Shown: positions 41,356 to 54,710, numbered from the stretch's first letter. The stretch is 64,000 nucleotides of DNA from Deltaproteobacteria bacterium (GCA_016214955.1 JACRMN010000020.1:78861-142860), one strand, 5' to 3'. A program made the numbers and translations. Notes: generated by a model not told the origin, from the sequence alone.

Positions 41356-41817
41356 GTGCGCCTGCGCATCCTGGCCATCGGGCGCGATCGCTCCGGGCTC
41401 TACCAGCCGGCGCTGGAGGAGTACGCGAAGCGCATCGCCCGCTACGCCCGCGTCGAGGTGGTGGAGGTCCCGGAGGCGCGCAAGCACGCCGGCACCCCGC
41501 GGGCCCGCGAGGAGGAGGCCGAGGCGCTGCTCGCGCGGCTCGGCGCGCGGGAGCGGCTCGTGGCCCTCGACGAGCGCGGCAGGGAGCACACCAGCGTCGA
41601 GCTGGCGCGGCGGCTGGCGGCCTGGCTCGAGGGGGGGCGGGACGTGGCGCTGGTGATCGGCGGCTCCGACGGGCTCGCCGAGGCGGTGCTGCAGCGGGCC
41701 GAGGAGAGGCTCAGCCTCTCGCGCCTGACGCTGGCCCACCGGCTGGCGCGGCTGGTGCTGCTGGAGCAGCTCTACCGGGGCTTCACCATCCTGCGCGGGG
41801 AGCCGTATCACAAGTGA
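41356..41817 (+). CDS. rlmH: 23S rRNA (pseudouridine-1915-N3) methyltransferase RlmH
   Basis: A 153-residue SPOUT methyltransferase starting at GTG, 4 bases after the anti-sigma stop. The SAM knot motifs are LVALDERGREHTS, DVALVIGGSDGL and the C-terminal LEQLYRGFTILRGEPYHK, near-identical to RlmH/YbeA. It methylates pseudouridine 1915 in helix 69 of 23S rRNA. Complete and of family length. The closeness to the sigma/anti-sigma genes may make it part of their transcript. Confidence 0.95.
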   Translation: MRLRILAIGRDRSGLYQPALEEYAKRIARYARVEVVEVPEARKHAGTPRAREEEAEALLARLGARERLVALDERGREHTSVELARRLAAWLEGGRDVALVIGGSDGLAEAVLQRAEERLSLSRLTLAHRLARLVLLEQLYRGFTILRGEPYHK

Positions 41818-41903
41818 AGGGGACCCGAAGGGGACCCTGCGCGCCCGCCGGCGGGCGCTAAGACCTGTGGCGAGGGTAGCCGACGACCGCGCAGGTGAAC
41901 CGC

Positions 41904-43037
41904 ATGGCCGACTCCCCTGGCGCCCGGTGGGCGCTGCTCCTTTGCCTCCCCCTCGCCGCCTGCTCCGCGGAGACCGCCGACCTGGCGCCGCTCGACTGGC
42001 AGCGCGTGGACGGGCCCGGCCCGGGCGGCTCCGTGCTCGGGCTGGGCAGCGCCGGCGCCTTCGACGAGCGGGGCAACTTCACGGTGCGGGCCTTCCTCGA
42101 CGGCTCGGTCTACCGGCTCTACTACGGCGGAAGCGACGCCAGCGACCCCACCGGCAACGGCTCCTGCCCGGGCATCAACGGCACCCACTGGCGCATCGGC
42201 ACCGCCGAGTCCGCAGACGGCCTCACCTGGACCCGCGTGGCCGGGAGCGCCACCGGCGGCGCCGTCCTCGACAACGGCAGCGCCACCGACTTCGACAGCC
42301 AGATCACCTACCGCCCCTTCGTGCTCAAGGACGGCTCGCTCTACCGGATGTGGTTCAACGGCAGCACCAAGTTCTTCAACTGCCCCACCGGCACCCGGGC
42401 CGACAACCGCCGCATCGGCTACGCCGAGTCGAGCGACGGCGTGGCCTGGACCAAGCTGTACGACGGGGGCGGGCCGGGCGGGAGCGTGCTGCCGCTGGGC
42501 GGCGCCGGCGCCATCGACGAGCAGCAGGTGGGGTACGTCTGGGTGCTGCAGGACGGGCCCGAGTACAAGATGTACTACTCGGCCAACGACGCCTCCAACA
42601 ACTGGCGGGTGGGGCTGGCGGTCTCGCGCGACGCCCGCAGCTGGACCAAGGTCCCCGGGAAGCTCGCCGGCGGCGCGGTCCTCGGGCTCGGCGCGCCGGG
42701 GAGCCTCGACGGCGCCTGCGCCTACCAGCCGGCGGTGGTGAAGGAGCGGGACCAGCTCTACCGCATGTGGTACCGCGGCTGCTCCGGCGCCTCCAACGCC
42801 GGGCCCAGCGGCGGCTCCATCGGCTACGCCGAGTCCAACGACGGGATCACCTGGGTGAAGATCCCGCAGCCCGGGCCGGCCGGTGCCGCCCTGGGCGCCG
42901 GGCCCGCGGGCCGCTTCGACGCCGCCGGCCTCACCACCCCCTCGGTCTTCCGCGACGCGCAGGGCTGGGTCATGTACTACGCCGGCTTCGACCCCACCGG
43001 CCGCTTCCTCACCGGCGTGGCGAGGGCCCGGCCGTGA
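41904..43037 (+). CDS. Lipoprotein with five-bladed-propeller (GH43/GH32-like) repeats
   Basis: A 377-residue lipoprotein from ATG 41904 (a GTG three codons upstream is possible) with lipobox LAAC at about residue 20. It contains four or five repeats of about 65-75 residues with the pattern YRLYYGGS, IGTAESADGLTWTRV, YRMWFNGS, IGYAESSDGVAWTK, YKMYYSAND and YRMWYRG. These resemble the blades of predicted glycosidase-type beta-propellers. A catalytic role is not demonstrable; surface binding of a glycan is equally likely. GTGA overlap with the next gene. Confidence 0.8.
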   Translation: MADSPGARWALLLCLPLAACSAETADLAPLDWQRVDGPGPGGSVLGLGSAGAFDERGNFTVRAFLDGSVYRLYYGGSDASDPTGNGSCPGINGTHWRIGTAESADGLTWTRVAGSATGGAVLDNGSATDFDSQITYRPFVLKDGSLYRMWFNGSTKFFNCPTGTRADNRRIGYAESSDGVAWTKLYDGGGPGGSVLPLGGAGAIDEQQVGYVWVLQDGPEYKMYYSANDASNNWRVGLAVSRDARSWTKVPGKLAGGAVLGLGAPGSLDGACAYQPAVVKERDQLYRMWYRGCSGASNAGPSGGSIGYAESNDGITWVKIPQPGPAGAALGAGPAGRFDAAGLTTPSVFRDAQGWVMYYAGFDPTGRFLTGVARARP

Positions 43038-43807
43038 TCCACCGCCTCCTCGCCCTGGCCGCGCTCCTCTGCGCCGGCGCCGCCCGCGGCCAGACCATGC
43101 TCGATCAGGAGGAGCGGCTCATCGAGCTGCACTCGCTGCTGCTGGCCCTGCCGGCGCTCCAGGCGCCGGGGGGCCTGGCCAGCGGGGAGGCGACGGTGGG
43201 GCTGGAGCTGGTGGCCATCCCCACCATCGACGGCACCACCGGCGGCAAGCGCCAGATCACCGCCTCGGACCGCACCCGCGCCTTCCCCCGGCCGCGCCTG
43301 GCGCTGGGGCTCGCCGGTCCGGCCGGCACCCGCGCGATCCTCGGGCTCGCCTACGTCCCGCCGGTGGCGGTGAACGACGTCACCTCGCACCAGGGGGCGC
43401 TGGAGGTGGGGCTGGCCCGCGCCCTCGGCCCGGTGTGGCTGGGGCTGCGCGGCCAGGTGGTCTACGGCCGCTCGCGGAGCCCGGTCACCGACCCGGCGAC
43501 CCGCGACACCCTCACCACCTGGATCGCCGGCGCCGACCTCTCGGCCGGCTGGCCCTTCCAGGCCTTCGGCCTCCGCGCCACGCCCTACGCCTCGGTGGGC
43601 GTGGCCCGCGTGGCCGGCGACTTCCGGGTGACGAGCGACGGCTACCTGCTCCGGAGCCGCACCACCGACCTGTCGCTGGGCGCCGGCCTGCGGGTCGCGC
43701 TCCCGGGCCGGCTCGACGCCGCGGCGGAGCTGGTCGGATACCCGGGCCGCCTGGTTCACCCGTCCTTCCGGCTCGCCTGGGCACCCGACCTGGGCTGGTC
43801 CCGGTGA
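43034..43807 (+). CDS. Exported outer-membrane beta-barrel-like protein
   Basis: A 257-residue protein from GTG with signal peptide (about residues 1-19, ending ARGQ). The mature chain is made of alternating hydrophobic/polar strands (LGLRGQVVYGRSRS, TWIAGADLSAGWPF, YASVGVARVAGDFRV) and ends RLAWAPDLGWSR, in keeping with an outer-membrane barrel. It is translationally coupled to the propeller lipoprotein and followed 25 bases later by a small lipoprotein, so the three probably form one surface unit. No named family recognised. Confidence 0.65.
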   Translation: MIHRLLALAALLCAGAARGQTMLDQEERLIELHSLLLALPALQAPGGLASGEATVGLELVAIPTIDGTTGGKRQITASDRTRAFPRPRLALGLAGPAGTRAILGLAYVPPVAVNDVTSHQGALEVGLARALGPVWLGLRGQVVYGRSRSPVTDPATRDTLTTWIAGADLSAGWPFQAFGLRATPYASVGVARVAGDFRVTSDGYLLRSRTTDLSLGAGLRVALPGRLDAAAELVGYPGRLVHPSFRLAWAPDLGWSR

Positions 43808-43832
43808 CCTCGGAAAGAGAGGAGAGAGGCAC

Positions 43833-44273
43833 ATGAAGACGAGGATCGCGTCCCTGGGCTTCCTGCTGCTGGCGGCCTGCGGCGGAGGCGGGGACAGCCC
43901 GGCCGGCGGCGGCGGCCAGACGACCAACATCTACACGGGCACCATCACGGTGACGAGCGCCATGGCGGCGGGCACCACCAGCTGCCAGGGCACCACCGCC
44001 GTAGTCCGCTTCAAGGCGGCCGGCGGCGGCGCCGACATCCACAGCGTCACCGTTGCCGGCGGGGGCTGCGTGCAGTTCGTGAACGACGACGGCGCCGACC
44101 ACAGGGTGGCGGGCCGCAGCGCCACCACCGGCTGCGGCGGCCTCAACGCCCCGGCGGCCACCCCGGCCGGCCAGAGCTACACCGCCGGCCCGCTGGGCGC
44201 AGCCGCAGGCCCCATCACCTGCGACTGGCAGGACAGCCTCAACCCCCCCGGCGCCGGTGGTGGCGGGTACTGA
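43833..44273 (+). CDS. Small lipoprotein, cupredoxin-like pattern
   Basis: A 146-residue lipoprotein with lipobox LLAAC (Cys about residue 16) and a Gly-rich linker. The body has VQFVNDDGADHRVAGRS, where the His follows a beta-strand much as in plastocyanin-like folds, and ends ITCDWQDSLNPPG. Four cysteines in the mature part could form two disulfides. The usual Cys-x-His-x-Met copper loop is not complete, so copper binding is uncertain. GAGGAGAG precedes the ATG. Confidence 0.7.
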   Translation: MKTRIASLGFLLLAACGGGGDSPAGGGGQTTNIYTGTITVTSAMAAGTTSCQGTTAVVRFKAAGGGADIHSVTVAGGGCVQFVNDDGADHRVAGRSATTGCGGLNAPAATPAGQSYTAGPLGAAAGPITCDWQDSLNPPGAGGGGY

Positions 44274-44353
44274 GCGCCCTTCGCGCACTGCGTCGTGAGG
44301 CGCCCTTCGCCGCGCGGAGGAACCGCGGGTAGGATGGCAGGCGGAGGTCACGC

Positions 44354-45358
44354 ATGCGTTCTGCCATACTCGGCGCAGGTTCCTGGGGCACCGCCCTCGC
44401 CTCGGTCCTGGCGGGCAAGGGCTATCCAACCGTCCTCTGGGGCCGCGATCCCGCGGTGGTGGAGGCGGTGGCGCTCCGCCACGAGAACCCGCGCTACCTC
44501 CCCGGCATCCCGCTGCCGCCGTCCCTGGGCGCCACCACCGACATGGGCCGCGCGCTCGAGGGGGCGGAGCTGGTGGTGCTGGCGGTGCCCTCGCACGCCC
44601 TGCGCCAGGTGGCCATCGAGTCGAAGCGGCTGGTGCACGCCGGCGTACCCATCGTCTCCTGCGCCAAGGGCATCGAGGTCGACAGCCTCATGACCATGAA
44701 CGAGGTGCTGGAGGACGTGTTGCCTGTGCCGCTGCACCCGTACCTCTGCTTCCTGGGCGGTCCGTCCTTCGCCAAGGAGGTGGCCCGCGGCCTCCCCACC
44801 GCGGTGACCATCGCCGGCCGCTGGGAGCGGGTGGCCAGGCAGGTGCAGGAGGCCTTCCACACCAAGACCTTCCGCCCCTACACCTCGAGCGACATCGTGG
44901 GCTGCGAGATCGGCGGCTGCGTGAAGAACGTGGTGGCCATCAGCGCCGGCCTCTCCGACGGCATGGGCTTCGGCGCCAACGCCCGGGCGGCGCTCATCAC
45001 CCGCGGCCTGGCCGAGATCAGCCGGCTGGCGGTGAAGAAGGGGGCCAACCCGCTCACGCTCTCGGGCCTGGCCGGGCTCGGCGACCTGGTGCTCACCTGC
45101 TCCTCCGAGCTGTCCCGCAACCGGACCGTGGGCTTCGGCATCGGCCAGGGCAAGACGGCCGAGCAGGTGCAGAAGGAGCTGGGGCAGGTGGCCGAGGGCG
45201 TCCGCAACGCCAGGAGCGTCCACGCCCTGGCGAACCGCCTCTCGGTGTACATGCCCATCTCCACCGCCGTGTACGGGATGCTCTACGAGGGCGTGCCGGC
45301 CAAGACCGCCGTCGGCGACCTCCTCGGCAAGGAGACCAAGTCCGAGCTGGCGGGGTAA
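44354..45358 (+). CDS. gpsA: NAD(P)H-dependent glycerol-3-phosphate dehydrogenase
   Basis: A 334-residue enzyme that makes sn-glycerol 3-phosphate for phospholipid synthesis. It has the N-terminal dinucleotide motif [10 protein letters not shown] (residues 7-16), the catalytic lysine region ([15 protein letters not shown]), [11 protein letters not shown] and [14 protein letters not shown], all standard for GpsA. Complete, of family length, and a single housekeeping gene with 80 bases upstream and 65 downstream. Confidence 0.95.
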   Translation: MRSAILGAGSWGTALASVLAGKGYPTVLWGRDPAVVEAVALRHENPRYLPGIPLPPSLGATTDMGRALEGAELVVLAVPSHALRQVAIESKRLVHAGVPIVSCAKGIEVDSLMTMNEVLEDVLPVPLHPYLCFLGGPSFAKEVARGLPTAVTIAGRWERVARQVQEAFHTKTFRPYTSSDIVGCEIGGCVKNVVAISAGLSDGMGFGANARAALITRGLAEISRLAVKKGANPLTLSGLAGLGDLVLTCSSELSRNRTVGFGIGQGKTAEQVQKELGQVAEGVRNARSVHALANRLSVYMPISTAVYGMLYEGVPAKTAVGDLLGKETKSELAG

Positions 45359-45423
45359 ACGTCCGTCCCGTGTCCCGCGTGCCTGGAATCGCCTCCCGAC
45401 GCCCCCCGCGGTAGCATCCCTCC

Positions 45424-46890
45424 ATGGATCTGGCGGCAGCGCTCGTCCGGGAAGGCGTGCTCGCTCCCGAGGCGGTCTCCCGCGCCCTGGCGGCGGCACG
45501 CGACGGCGACGTGGCCTCGGCCGCGCTGCGCCTGGGGATCTGCGACGAGGGGGCGCTGGTGCGAGGCCTGGCCCGCGCCTTCGAGTGCCCGGGCGTGGAC
45601 CTCTCCCGCAGCGTGCTGCCCGGCGCCAACCTCGAGGTCATCGCCCCCGACTTCTGCCGCGAGCGCAAGGTGATCCCGGTGACGGTGGGCCGATCCGAGA
45701 TCGTGCTCGCCATGTCGGACCCCGACGACCTGACGCTGGCCGACGAGGTCCGCTTCGTCACCGGCCGCAAGGTGCTGCGCCACGCCGCCGTGGCCCTCTC
45801 CATCGAGCGGGCGCTTGCCGGCCTGGCCAAGGCCCGCGACACCGGCCAGCCCGCCTGGCGCGGGGCCGCGGCCCCGGCGCTCCCCGACCCGACCACCGGC
45901 TGGGCGGCCATCGTCAAGCCGGGGGAGCGAACCCCGCCGGCGGTGGACCTGCCCGACGCCCCCGAGAAGATGGAGCTGATCTCGGCCTCGGAGCTGGTGA
46001 CGCCCTTCCAGCCGCCGCCGCAGCCGCCGGGCCCCGCGCCGCGGCGCAAGCTGCCCGAGGCGCCGCCTCCCGACCCGCGGGCCGCCGAGGTGCCCACCGT
46101 CCGGCTCTCGGGCAACGCCGCCGGCAAGGTGGCGCTGGTGGCCGACGACGACCGCGAGGTGCTGAAGCTGCTCTCGGCGGTGCTGACGCGCCTGGGCTGC
46201 GTGGTGCTGGAGGCCCAGAACGGCAGGCAGGCGCTGGAGATGGCGCGCAGCGCCCGGCCCGACCTGGTGGTCCTCGACGCCATGATGCCGGGCATGCACG
46301 GCTTCGAGGTGTGCCGGGCCATCAAGGGCGACCGCGACCTCCGCGCGGTGCCGGTGATCCTCTGCTCCGCCATCTACCGGGGCACGGTGGGCGAGGACGC
46401 CCAGATCGCCTTCGGCGCCGACGCCTTCGTGGAGAAGCCCTTCCGCGTCGACGACCTGACCCGGGTGGTGAAGGTGGCGCTGCTCGGCGCCGGGGCCGCC
46501 GAGACGCCGGAGGAGCGGCTGATGAAGGCCGACGCCGAGCGCTCCTGGCGCGCCGCGGCCGAGGCCCTGGCCGCGGGCAAGGAGGTGGACGCCATCTCCT
46601 GGGCCCGGGCCGCCTGCCAGAAGGACCCGCGCTCGGCCGAGGCCCACTACTACCTGGGACACGCCCTCTCCCGGCAGGGGCAGCTCTACGAGGCGGTGGC
46701 CGCCTACGAGCGGGCCGCCGAGCTGCGGCCCGACGTGGACGCGGCCCACCAGTGCCTGGCCCAGACCTACGAGCGGCTCGGCTTCCAGAAGTCGGCGCGC
46801 GAGTCCTGGGCCCGCGCCATCGAGAGCTGCAAGGATCCGGCCCGCAAGAAGGCCATGCAGGCCCGCCTCATGAGCCTGCTCGGCGCCTGA
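45424..46890 (+). CDS. MshEN-receiver-TPR protein
   Basis: A 488-residue protein with three parts: an N-terminal MshEN-type domain like that of GspE/PilB ATPases (about residues 1-140, with IAPDFCRERKVIPV and LAMSDPDDL), a Pro-rich linker, a receiver domain (about 235-355; VADDDREVLK, phospho-acceptor Asp in VVLDAMMPGMHG, Lys in VEKPFRVDDL) and at least two TPR repeats (about 395-480, AHYYLGHALSRQGQ). MshEN domains bind cyclic di-GMP in several ATPases. It lacks a DNA-binding or enzymatic output, so it is likely a scaffold in polarity, pilus or secretion control. Confidence 0.85.
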   Translation: MDLAAALVREGVLAPEAVSRALAAARDGDVASAALRLGICDEGALVRGLARAFECPGVDLSRSVLPGANLEVIAPDFCRERKVIPVTVGRSEIVLAMSDPDDLTLADEVRFVTGRKVLRHAAVALSIERALAGLAKARDTGQPAWRGAAAPALPDPTTGWAAIVKPGERTPPAVDLPDAPEKMELISASELVTPFQPPPQPPGPAPRRKLPEAPPPDPRAAEVPTVRLSGNAAGKVALVADDDREVLKLLSAVLTRLGCVVLEAQNGRQALEMARSARPDLVVLDAMMPGMHGFEVCRAIKGDRDLRAVPVILCSAIYRGTVGEDAQIAFGADAFVEKPFRVDDLTRVVKVALLGAGAAETPEERLMKADAERSWRAAAEALAAGKEVDAISWARAACQKDPRSAEAHYYLGHALSRQGQLYEAVAAYERAAELRPDVDAAHQCLAQTYERLGFQKSARESWARAIESCKDPARKKAMQARLMSLLGA

Positions 46891-46970
46891 GGTTGCGCGG
46901 CACGCCCGCGCCTCCTACTTCCTGCCGGGAGCCGGCCCGCGCCGCCCCGGAGCCCCGAGGACACCCGCCC

Positions 46971-48914
<1,944 letters not shown>

Positions 48915-48948
48915 GCCCTCCCGTCCACCAAGGCGCCTCGACTCCCCG

Positions 48949-49707
48949 TCAACCTGCCACCACCCGCCAGGCCATCGAGGCGGCGGTGGCGAGCACGAAG
49001 ACCGCGAAGACCCGCTGCAGGCGGGCGGTGTCGATGCGGGCCGCGAGCCCCGCCCCCAGGAAGGCGCCGGCCGCGAAGGAGAGGGCCACCGCCCCCACCA
49101 GCGCCCACGGCAACCCGCCCTGCGCCCGGGCGTACACCCAGACCCCGGGCAGGCCGATGGGCGGGAGCAGCACCGCCAGGCTGGCGCCCTGGGCCCGGTG
49201 CTGGCTCACCCGCAGCACGCCGGTGAGCAGCGGCACGATGACGATGCCCCCGCCGATGCCCAGCAGGCCGCCGGTGACCCCGGCCACGGCCCCGATCCAA
49301 AGCCCGTGGAGGAGGCTCCGCTCGGGCTCGGCGCTCCCCTCGTCGGCGGGCCTCCCCCGCAGCCCCCTCCAGGCCACCGCCAGGAGCAGCAGCACGAAGA
49401 GGGCCCGCAGGGGCCGCTCGGGGAGGTGCACCGCCAGCGACGAGCCGGCGAGCACGCCGGGCAGGAACCCGGCCACCAGCAGCCCCACCAGCGCCCAGCG
49501 GATGGGGAAGCGGCGGTGGTAGGCGACCACCGCCGGAAGCCCGATGGGCAGGAGCAGCACCGCAAGCGTCAGCCCCTGCGCCTGGAGCTGGCCCATGCCC
49601 AGCAGGAGGGCCAGGAGCGGCACCAGCACCACGCCGCCGCCGATCCCCAGGAGCCCGGAGAGGACCCCCGCCCCCAGCCCGACCAACCCGGACAGCAGGA
49701 GCTGCAT
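48949..49707 (-). CDS. TauE/SafE-family (TSUP) permease
   Basis: A 252-residue membrane protein with about eight helices in two inverted halves. Each half has the family signature LLGIGGGxVxVPLL (residues about 18-31 and 150-163), followed by the loop that lines the anion pathway. TSUP proteins export sulfite, sulfoacetate or related sulfur anions. It converges on the M3 peptidase gene 34 bases away and is transcribed away from the reductase gene. Substrate unknown. Confidence 0.9.
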   Translation of the reverse strand: MQLLLSGLVGLGAGVLSGLLGIGGGVVLVPLLALLLGMGQLQAQGLTLAVLLLPIGLPAVVAYHRRFPIRWALVGLLVAGFLPGVLAGSSLAVHLPERPLRALFVLLLLAVAWRGLRGRPADEGSAEPERSLLHGLWIGAVAGVTGGLLGIGGGIVIVPLLTGVLRVSQHRAQGASLAVLLPPIGLPGVWVYARAQGGLPWALVGAVALSFAAGAFLGAGLAARIDTARLQRVFAVFVLATAASMAWRVVAG

Positions 49708-49804
49708 GGCGCCATGCTAACCGCTCCCACGACCCCGGAGGGGATCACAGGCCCCCCCGGGTCGCTGGCCCCTGGGAGGGACCGCCCGTAGACTCGCCGC
49801 CAAC

Positions 49805-50713
49805 ATGACCCCGACCCAGACCGCAACCGCCGCGGCCCCGGCCCCGGAGAAGCGACGCCGCATCAAGCAGATCGAGACCATGGTGGCCGACGTCATCCAG
49901 GAGACGCCGGACACCAACACCCTCCTGCTCTTCACCGGCACCGACCGGCTCGAGTACGAGGCCGGCCACTTCCTCACCATCGACCCGCACCAGTTCGAGG
50001 CGCTCGAGCGCTTCACCGCCTACTTCGAGGACGTGAAGGGCAAGCGCGAGCCGCCGCGCGCCTACTCGATGTCGTCGGCGCCGCACGAGAAGTACCTGGC
50101 CATCACCGTGAAGGAGGAGCGGTACGAGCGGGGGGCCACCAAGTACCCGCCGCTGCTCTCGCCGCTGCTGGTGAAGCGCACCGTGCGCGGCAACCGGCTC
50201 ATCGTCACCGGCTTCACCGGCCCCTACGTGCTGCCGTCCGACGTGGCCTCGAAGACCGACCACCTCCTGCACGTGGTGGCCGGCTCGGGCGCCGTGCCCA
50301 ACTACGCCATCCTCAAGCACGCCCTCACCTACGTGCCCAGCCTGCGCCACACCTTCGTCTGCTCCAACAAGACCCTGGCCGACGTCATGTTCCGCCGGCC
50401 CCTGGAGGAGCTGCAGGCCCGGTTCCCCGACAAGCTCAAGGTGGTGCACACGCTCACCCGCGAGCCCGACGTCTCGACGCTGGGGTCCAGCTACCGCAAG
50501 GGCCGCGTGGACGCGGCGCTCCTGCGCGAGCTCGTGCCCGACCCGCGGGCCTGCCTGGTCTACGCCTGCGGCCCGGCCATCGGCGTCTGGGAGAAGGCCG
50601 CCGCCAGGGCCAAGGGCGAGGAGCCGAAGCCGCGCTTCATGGAGGCGGCGCTGGCCTCGGTCGCCGAGATCGGGGTCCCCAAGGACCGGGTCACCACCGA
50701 GTCGTACGGGTAA
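49805..50713 (+). CDS. Ferredoxin-NADP reductase-like flavoprotein
   Basis: A 302-residue FNR-fold oxidoreductase. RAYSMSSAP is the FAD-binding RxYS motif, VVAGSGAVPNYAILKHAL is the NAD(P) pyrophosphate motif, and CLVYACGPAIGVWEKAA is the C-terminal CGP motif. It has no 2Fe-2S domain, so it must work with a separate ferredoxin or oxygenase/reductase partner. It precedes the corrinoid operon by 94 bases on the same strand and could supply reducing power for it, an inference. Residues 1-20 are likely disordered. Confidence 0.85.
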   Translation: MTPTQTATAAAPAPEKRRRIKQIETMVADVIQETPDTNTLLLFTGTDRLEYEAGHFLTIDPHQFEALERFTAYFEDVKGKREPPRAYSMSSAPHEKYLAITVKEERYERGATKYPPLLSPLLVKRTVRGNRLIVTGFTGPYVLPSDVASKTDHLLHVVAGSGAVPNYAILKHALTYVPSLRHTFVCSNKTLADVMFRRPLEELQARFPDKLKVVHTLTREPDVSTLGSSYRKGRVDAALLRELVPDPRACLVYACGPAIGVWEKAAARAKGEEPKPRFMEAALASVAEIGVPKDRVTTESYG

Positions 50714-50807
50714 TTCCGGCGAGCCGGGCGGCCTCCGGTCGCACCCTGACAACCCGTCCCTGGACAGCCCCCGCCCGCGGGTCTCTGCTCGCGGGTGAGG
50801 GACCGCC

Positions 50808-51470
50808 GTGCTCGAGGCCACCCAGGACTACTTCGAGGCGATCCACGACACCGACCGGACCGGCGCCCTGCGCGCCGTGGACGAGGCGCTGGCCCGTGGC
50901 CTGCGGCCCGAGGACGTGCTCTTCCAGGTGGTGCTGCCGGCCATCGAGCGCATCCGCGGGCCGGAGGGGCAGGCCTGCGCCAGCAGCCTGGCCCAGCAGT
51001 ACATGGCCGCGGTCATCGCCGCCGAGCTGACGGAGCGGATGGTGCCGCTGTTCCGCTCGGCGCCGGCGGTCTCCTGCCGCGTGGTGATGGGCAACTCCCG
51101 GGGCGACTTCCACGGGCTGGGCCGCCGCATCGTCGTCGGCTGCCTCCGCGCCATGCTCATGGAGGTGGTGGACCTGGGGCTCAACGTGGCGCCCGAGGCC
51201 TTCGTGGACGCGGCGGTGTCGAGCGGCGCCCGGGTGATCGGCATCTCCTCGATGATGGACCACACCGCCCGCGGCGAGGGCGGCTGCCGCGCCGTGCGCC
51301 GGCTGCTGCAGGAGCGGGGCCTGGAGGGCACCATCCGCCTGGCCGTCGGCGGCGCCCCCTACCGCTTCGACCCGGAGATGTACCGTGCGGTCGGCGCCGA
51401 CGTCTGGGCCCCGGACGGCCTCTCCGCCGGGCAGCTCATCGCCAGGCTGGCGCGCGGGGAGGCCGCATGA
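50808..51470 (+). CDS. Corrinoid (B12-binding) methyltransferase-type protein
   Basis: A 220-residue corrinoid protein starting at GTG. The N-terminal helical cap (about residues 1-85) precedes a Rossmann-like B12 domain with the base-off His motif D-x-H-x2-G (GDFHGLGRRIV), then VVDLGLNVAPEAFVDAA and a GGAP loop. It resembles MtaC/MtbC-like proteins that carry a methyl group between a substrate-specific methyltransferase and a UroD-type methylase. The usual substrate methyltransferase (MtaB or MttB type) is not in the window. ATGA overlap with the next gene. Confidence 0.9.
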   Translation: MLEATQDYFEAIHDTDRTGALRAVDEALARGLRPEDVLFQVVLPAIERIRGPEGQACASSLAQQYMAAVIAAELTERMVPLFRSAPAVSCRVVMGNSRGDFHGLGRRIVVGCLRAMLMEVVDLGLNVAPEAFVDAAVSSGARVIGISSMMDHTARGEGGCRAVRRLLQERGLEGTIRLAVGGAPYRFDPEMYRAVGADVWAPDGLSAGQLIARLARGEAA

Positions 51471-52498
51471 CGCCCATGGAGCGGCTCTCGGCCGTGGCCA
51501 CCGGGAAGCCCGTCGACCGCCTGCCGGTCTTCTGCAACCTGCTCGACCAGGGGGCGCGGGCCCTGGGCATGGGCATCGAGGAGTACTACCGCTCGGGCGC
51601 CAGCGTGGCCGAGGCGCAGCTCCGCATGCAGCGGCGCTGGGGGCACGACAACGTCTGGGCGCTGTTCTACGTGGGCAAGGAGGCGGAGCTGCTGGGCTGC
51701 CGCAAGATGGTCTTCGCGGAGGACGGCCCGCCCAACGTGGGCGAGTGGGTGATCCGCACCCCCGAGGACATCCACCGGCTGCAGGTGCCCACCGACCTCG
51801 CCGACCACCCGGCCTTCGCCGAGACGCTGCGCTGCGCCCGGCTGCTGCGCGCCGAGGTCGGCGGCAAGGTGCCCATCTGCGTCTACGTCACCTCCTCGGT
51901 GACCCTGCCCGCCATCCTCATGGGCATGGAGGCCTGGCTCGGGCTGCTGCTCACCGGCCCCGCGGAGCTGCGCGACGAGCTGCTGGCCAAGTGCTCGGCG
52001 CTGGTGCAGGCCGAGATCGCCGCCTACCGGGCCGCGGGCGCCGACATCATCCTCTACTCCATCCCGTTCGCCTCGCCCGACTTCCTGCCGGAGCGGCTCT
52101 GCCGGTCGCTGGCCCTGCCCTGGGCAGCGCGCGACCTGGCGCCGGGCGGCCTGGCCGGCATCGTCTACTACGTGGGGACGGCGCGGATGGAGGGCATGGC
52201 GGCCGAGGCCCGGCGGCAGATCGGGGTCGAGGCCTTCTACCCGAGCCCGCGCGACGACCTGCGGCGCCTGAGGGCCGAGCTGGGGCCGTCCCCGCTGGTG
52301 GCCGGCGTCCTCAACGACATCGAGCTGGTGCGCTGGGAGCCGGACCGCATCCGCGCCGAGGTGAAGGCGCTGGTGGACGCCCTCGACGGTGGCCCGGCGC
52401 TCTTCGGCACCATGCTCATGCCGCTGGCGGTGCCGGAGCGGAGCATCGCGGTGATGCTCGAGGCCGCCTACGCCTGCGCGCGCAGGGAGCGCGCGTGA
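51467..52498 (+). CDS. UroD/MtaA-family protein lacking the zinc ligands
   Basis: A 343-residue protein of the uroporphyrinogen decarboxylase/corrinoid methyltransferase superfamily: MTPMERLSAVATGKPVDRLP opening and VCVYVTSS-type barrel strands. In active MtaA/MtbA enzymes zinc is held by H-x-C in an HICG-type strand and by a later GCG cysteine. Here the corresponding places read YYVG and GTM, so all three ligands are absent. It cannot use a thiol substrate in the known way. Coupled to the corrinoid gene by ATGA and to the next gene by GTGA. Regulatory or altered catalytic role likely. Confidence 0.82.
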   Translation: MTPMERLSAVATGKPVDRLPVFCNLLDQGARALGMGIEEYYRSGASVAEAQLRMQRRWGHDNVWALFYVGKEAELLGCRKMVFAEDGPPNVGEWVIRTPEDIHRLQVPTDLADHPAFAETLRCARLLRAEVGGKVPICVYVTSSVTLPAILMGMEAWLGLLLTGPAELRDELLAKCSALVQAEIAAYRAAGADIILYSIPFASPDFLPERLCRSLALPWAARDLAPGGLAGIVYYVGTARMEGMAAEARRQIGVEAFYPSPRDDLRRLRAELGPSPLVAGVLNDIELVRWEPDRIRAEVKALVDALDGGPALFGTMLMPLAVPERSIAVMLEAAYACARRERA

Positions 52499-52859
52499 GC
52501 GCCGGGCCGCCGTGGGCCCGGCTGGCCTGCTGCGGGATCCTGGGCCGGGAGGTGGAGCGGCTGCGGGCCCGGTACCGGCGGGAGCAGGAGGCCGGCGCCT
52601 ACTTCCTGCTGGAGGACTGGGCCGGCCACTTCCCCGAGGCCATCCGGGCCCTGGGGAGCCTCACGGCGGTGCGGGAGATCTTCCAGGGGGCGCACCGCTA
52701 CCTGCTGGCCCTCACCACGCCCTGCTCCGGCGACTACCGGGCCGCGGCCGAGGAGGTGGCGCGCCTCACCGGCTTGCCGCTGCGCTGGGAGCAGGTGGAC
52801 CTGGAGACGCTGGCCGGGCAGGTGGAGTGGGCGCTCGCCGGCGCGAGCCACGAGGAGTC

Positions 52860-52875
<16 letters not shown>
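52495..52875 (+). CDS. Short DUF1638-like protein
   Basis: A 126-residue protein from GTG in a GTGA overlap. The opening RLACCGILGREVERL and later TTPCSGDYRAAAEEVARLTGLPL resemble parts of DUF1638, a family found with corrinoid methyltransferases, but the protein is shorter than usual. Three cysteines (Cys12-Cys13 and one near residue 77) are notable. It overlaps the histidine kinase start by 16 bases. Function unknown; membership is by pattern only. Confidence 0.65.
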
Positions 52876-54706
<1,831 letters not shown>

Positions 54707-54710
<4 letters not shown>

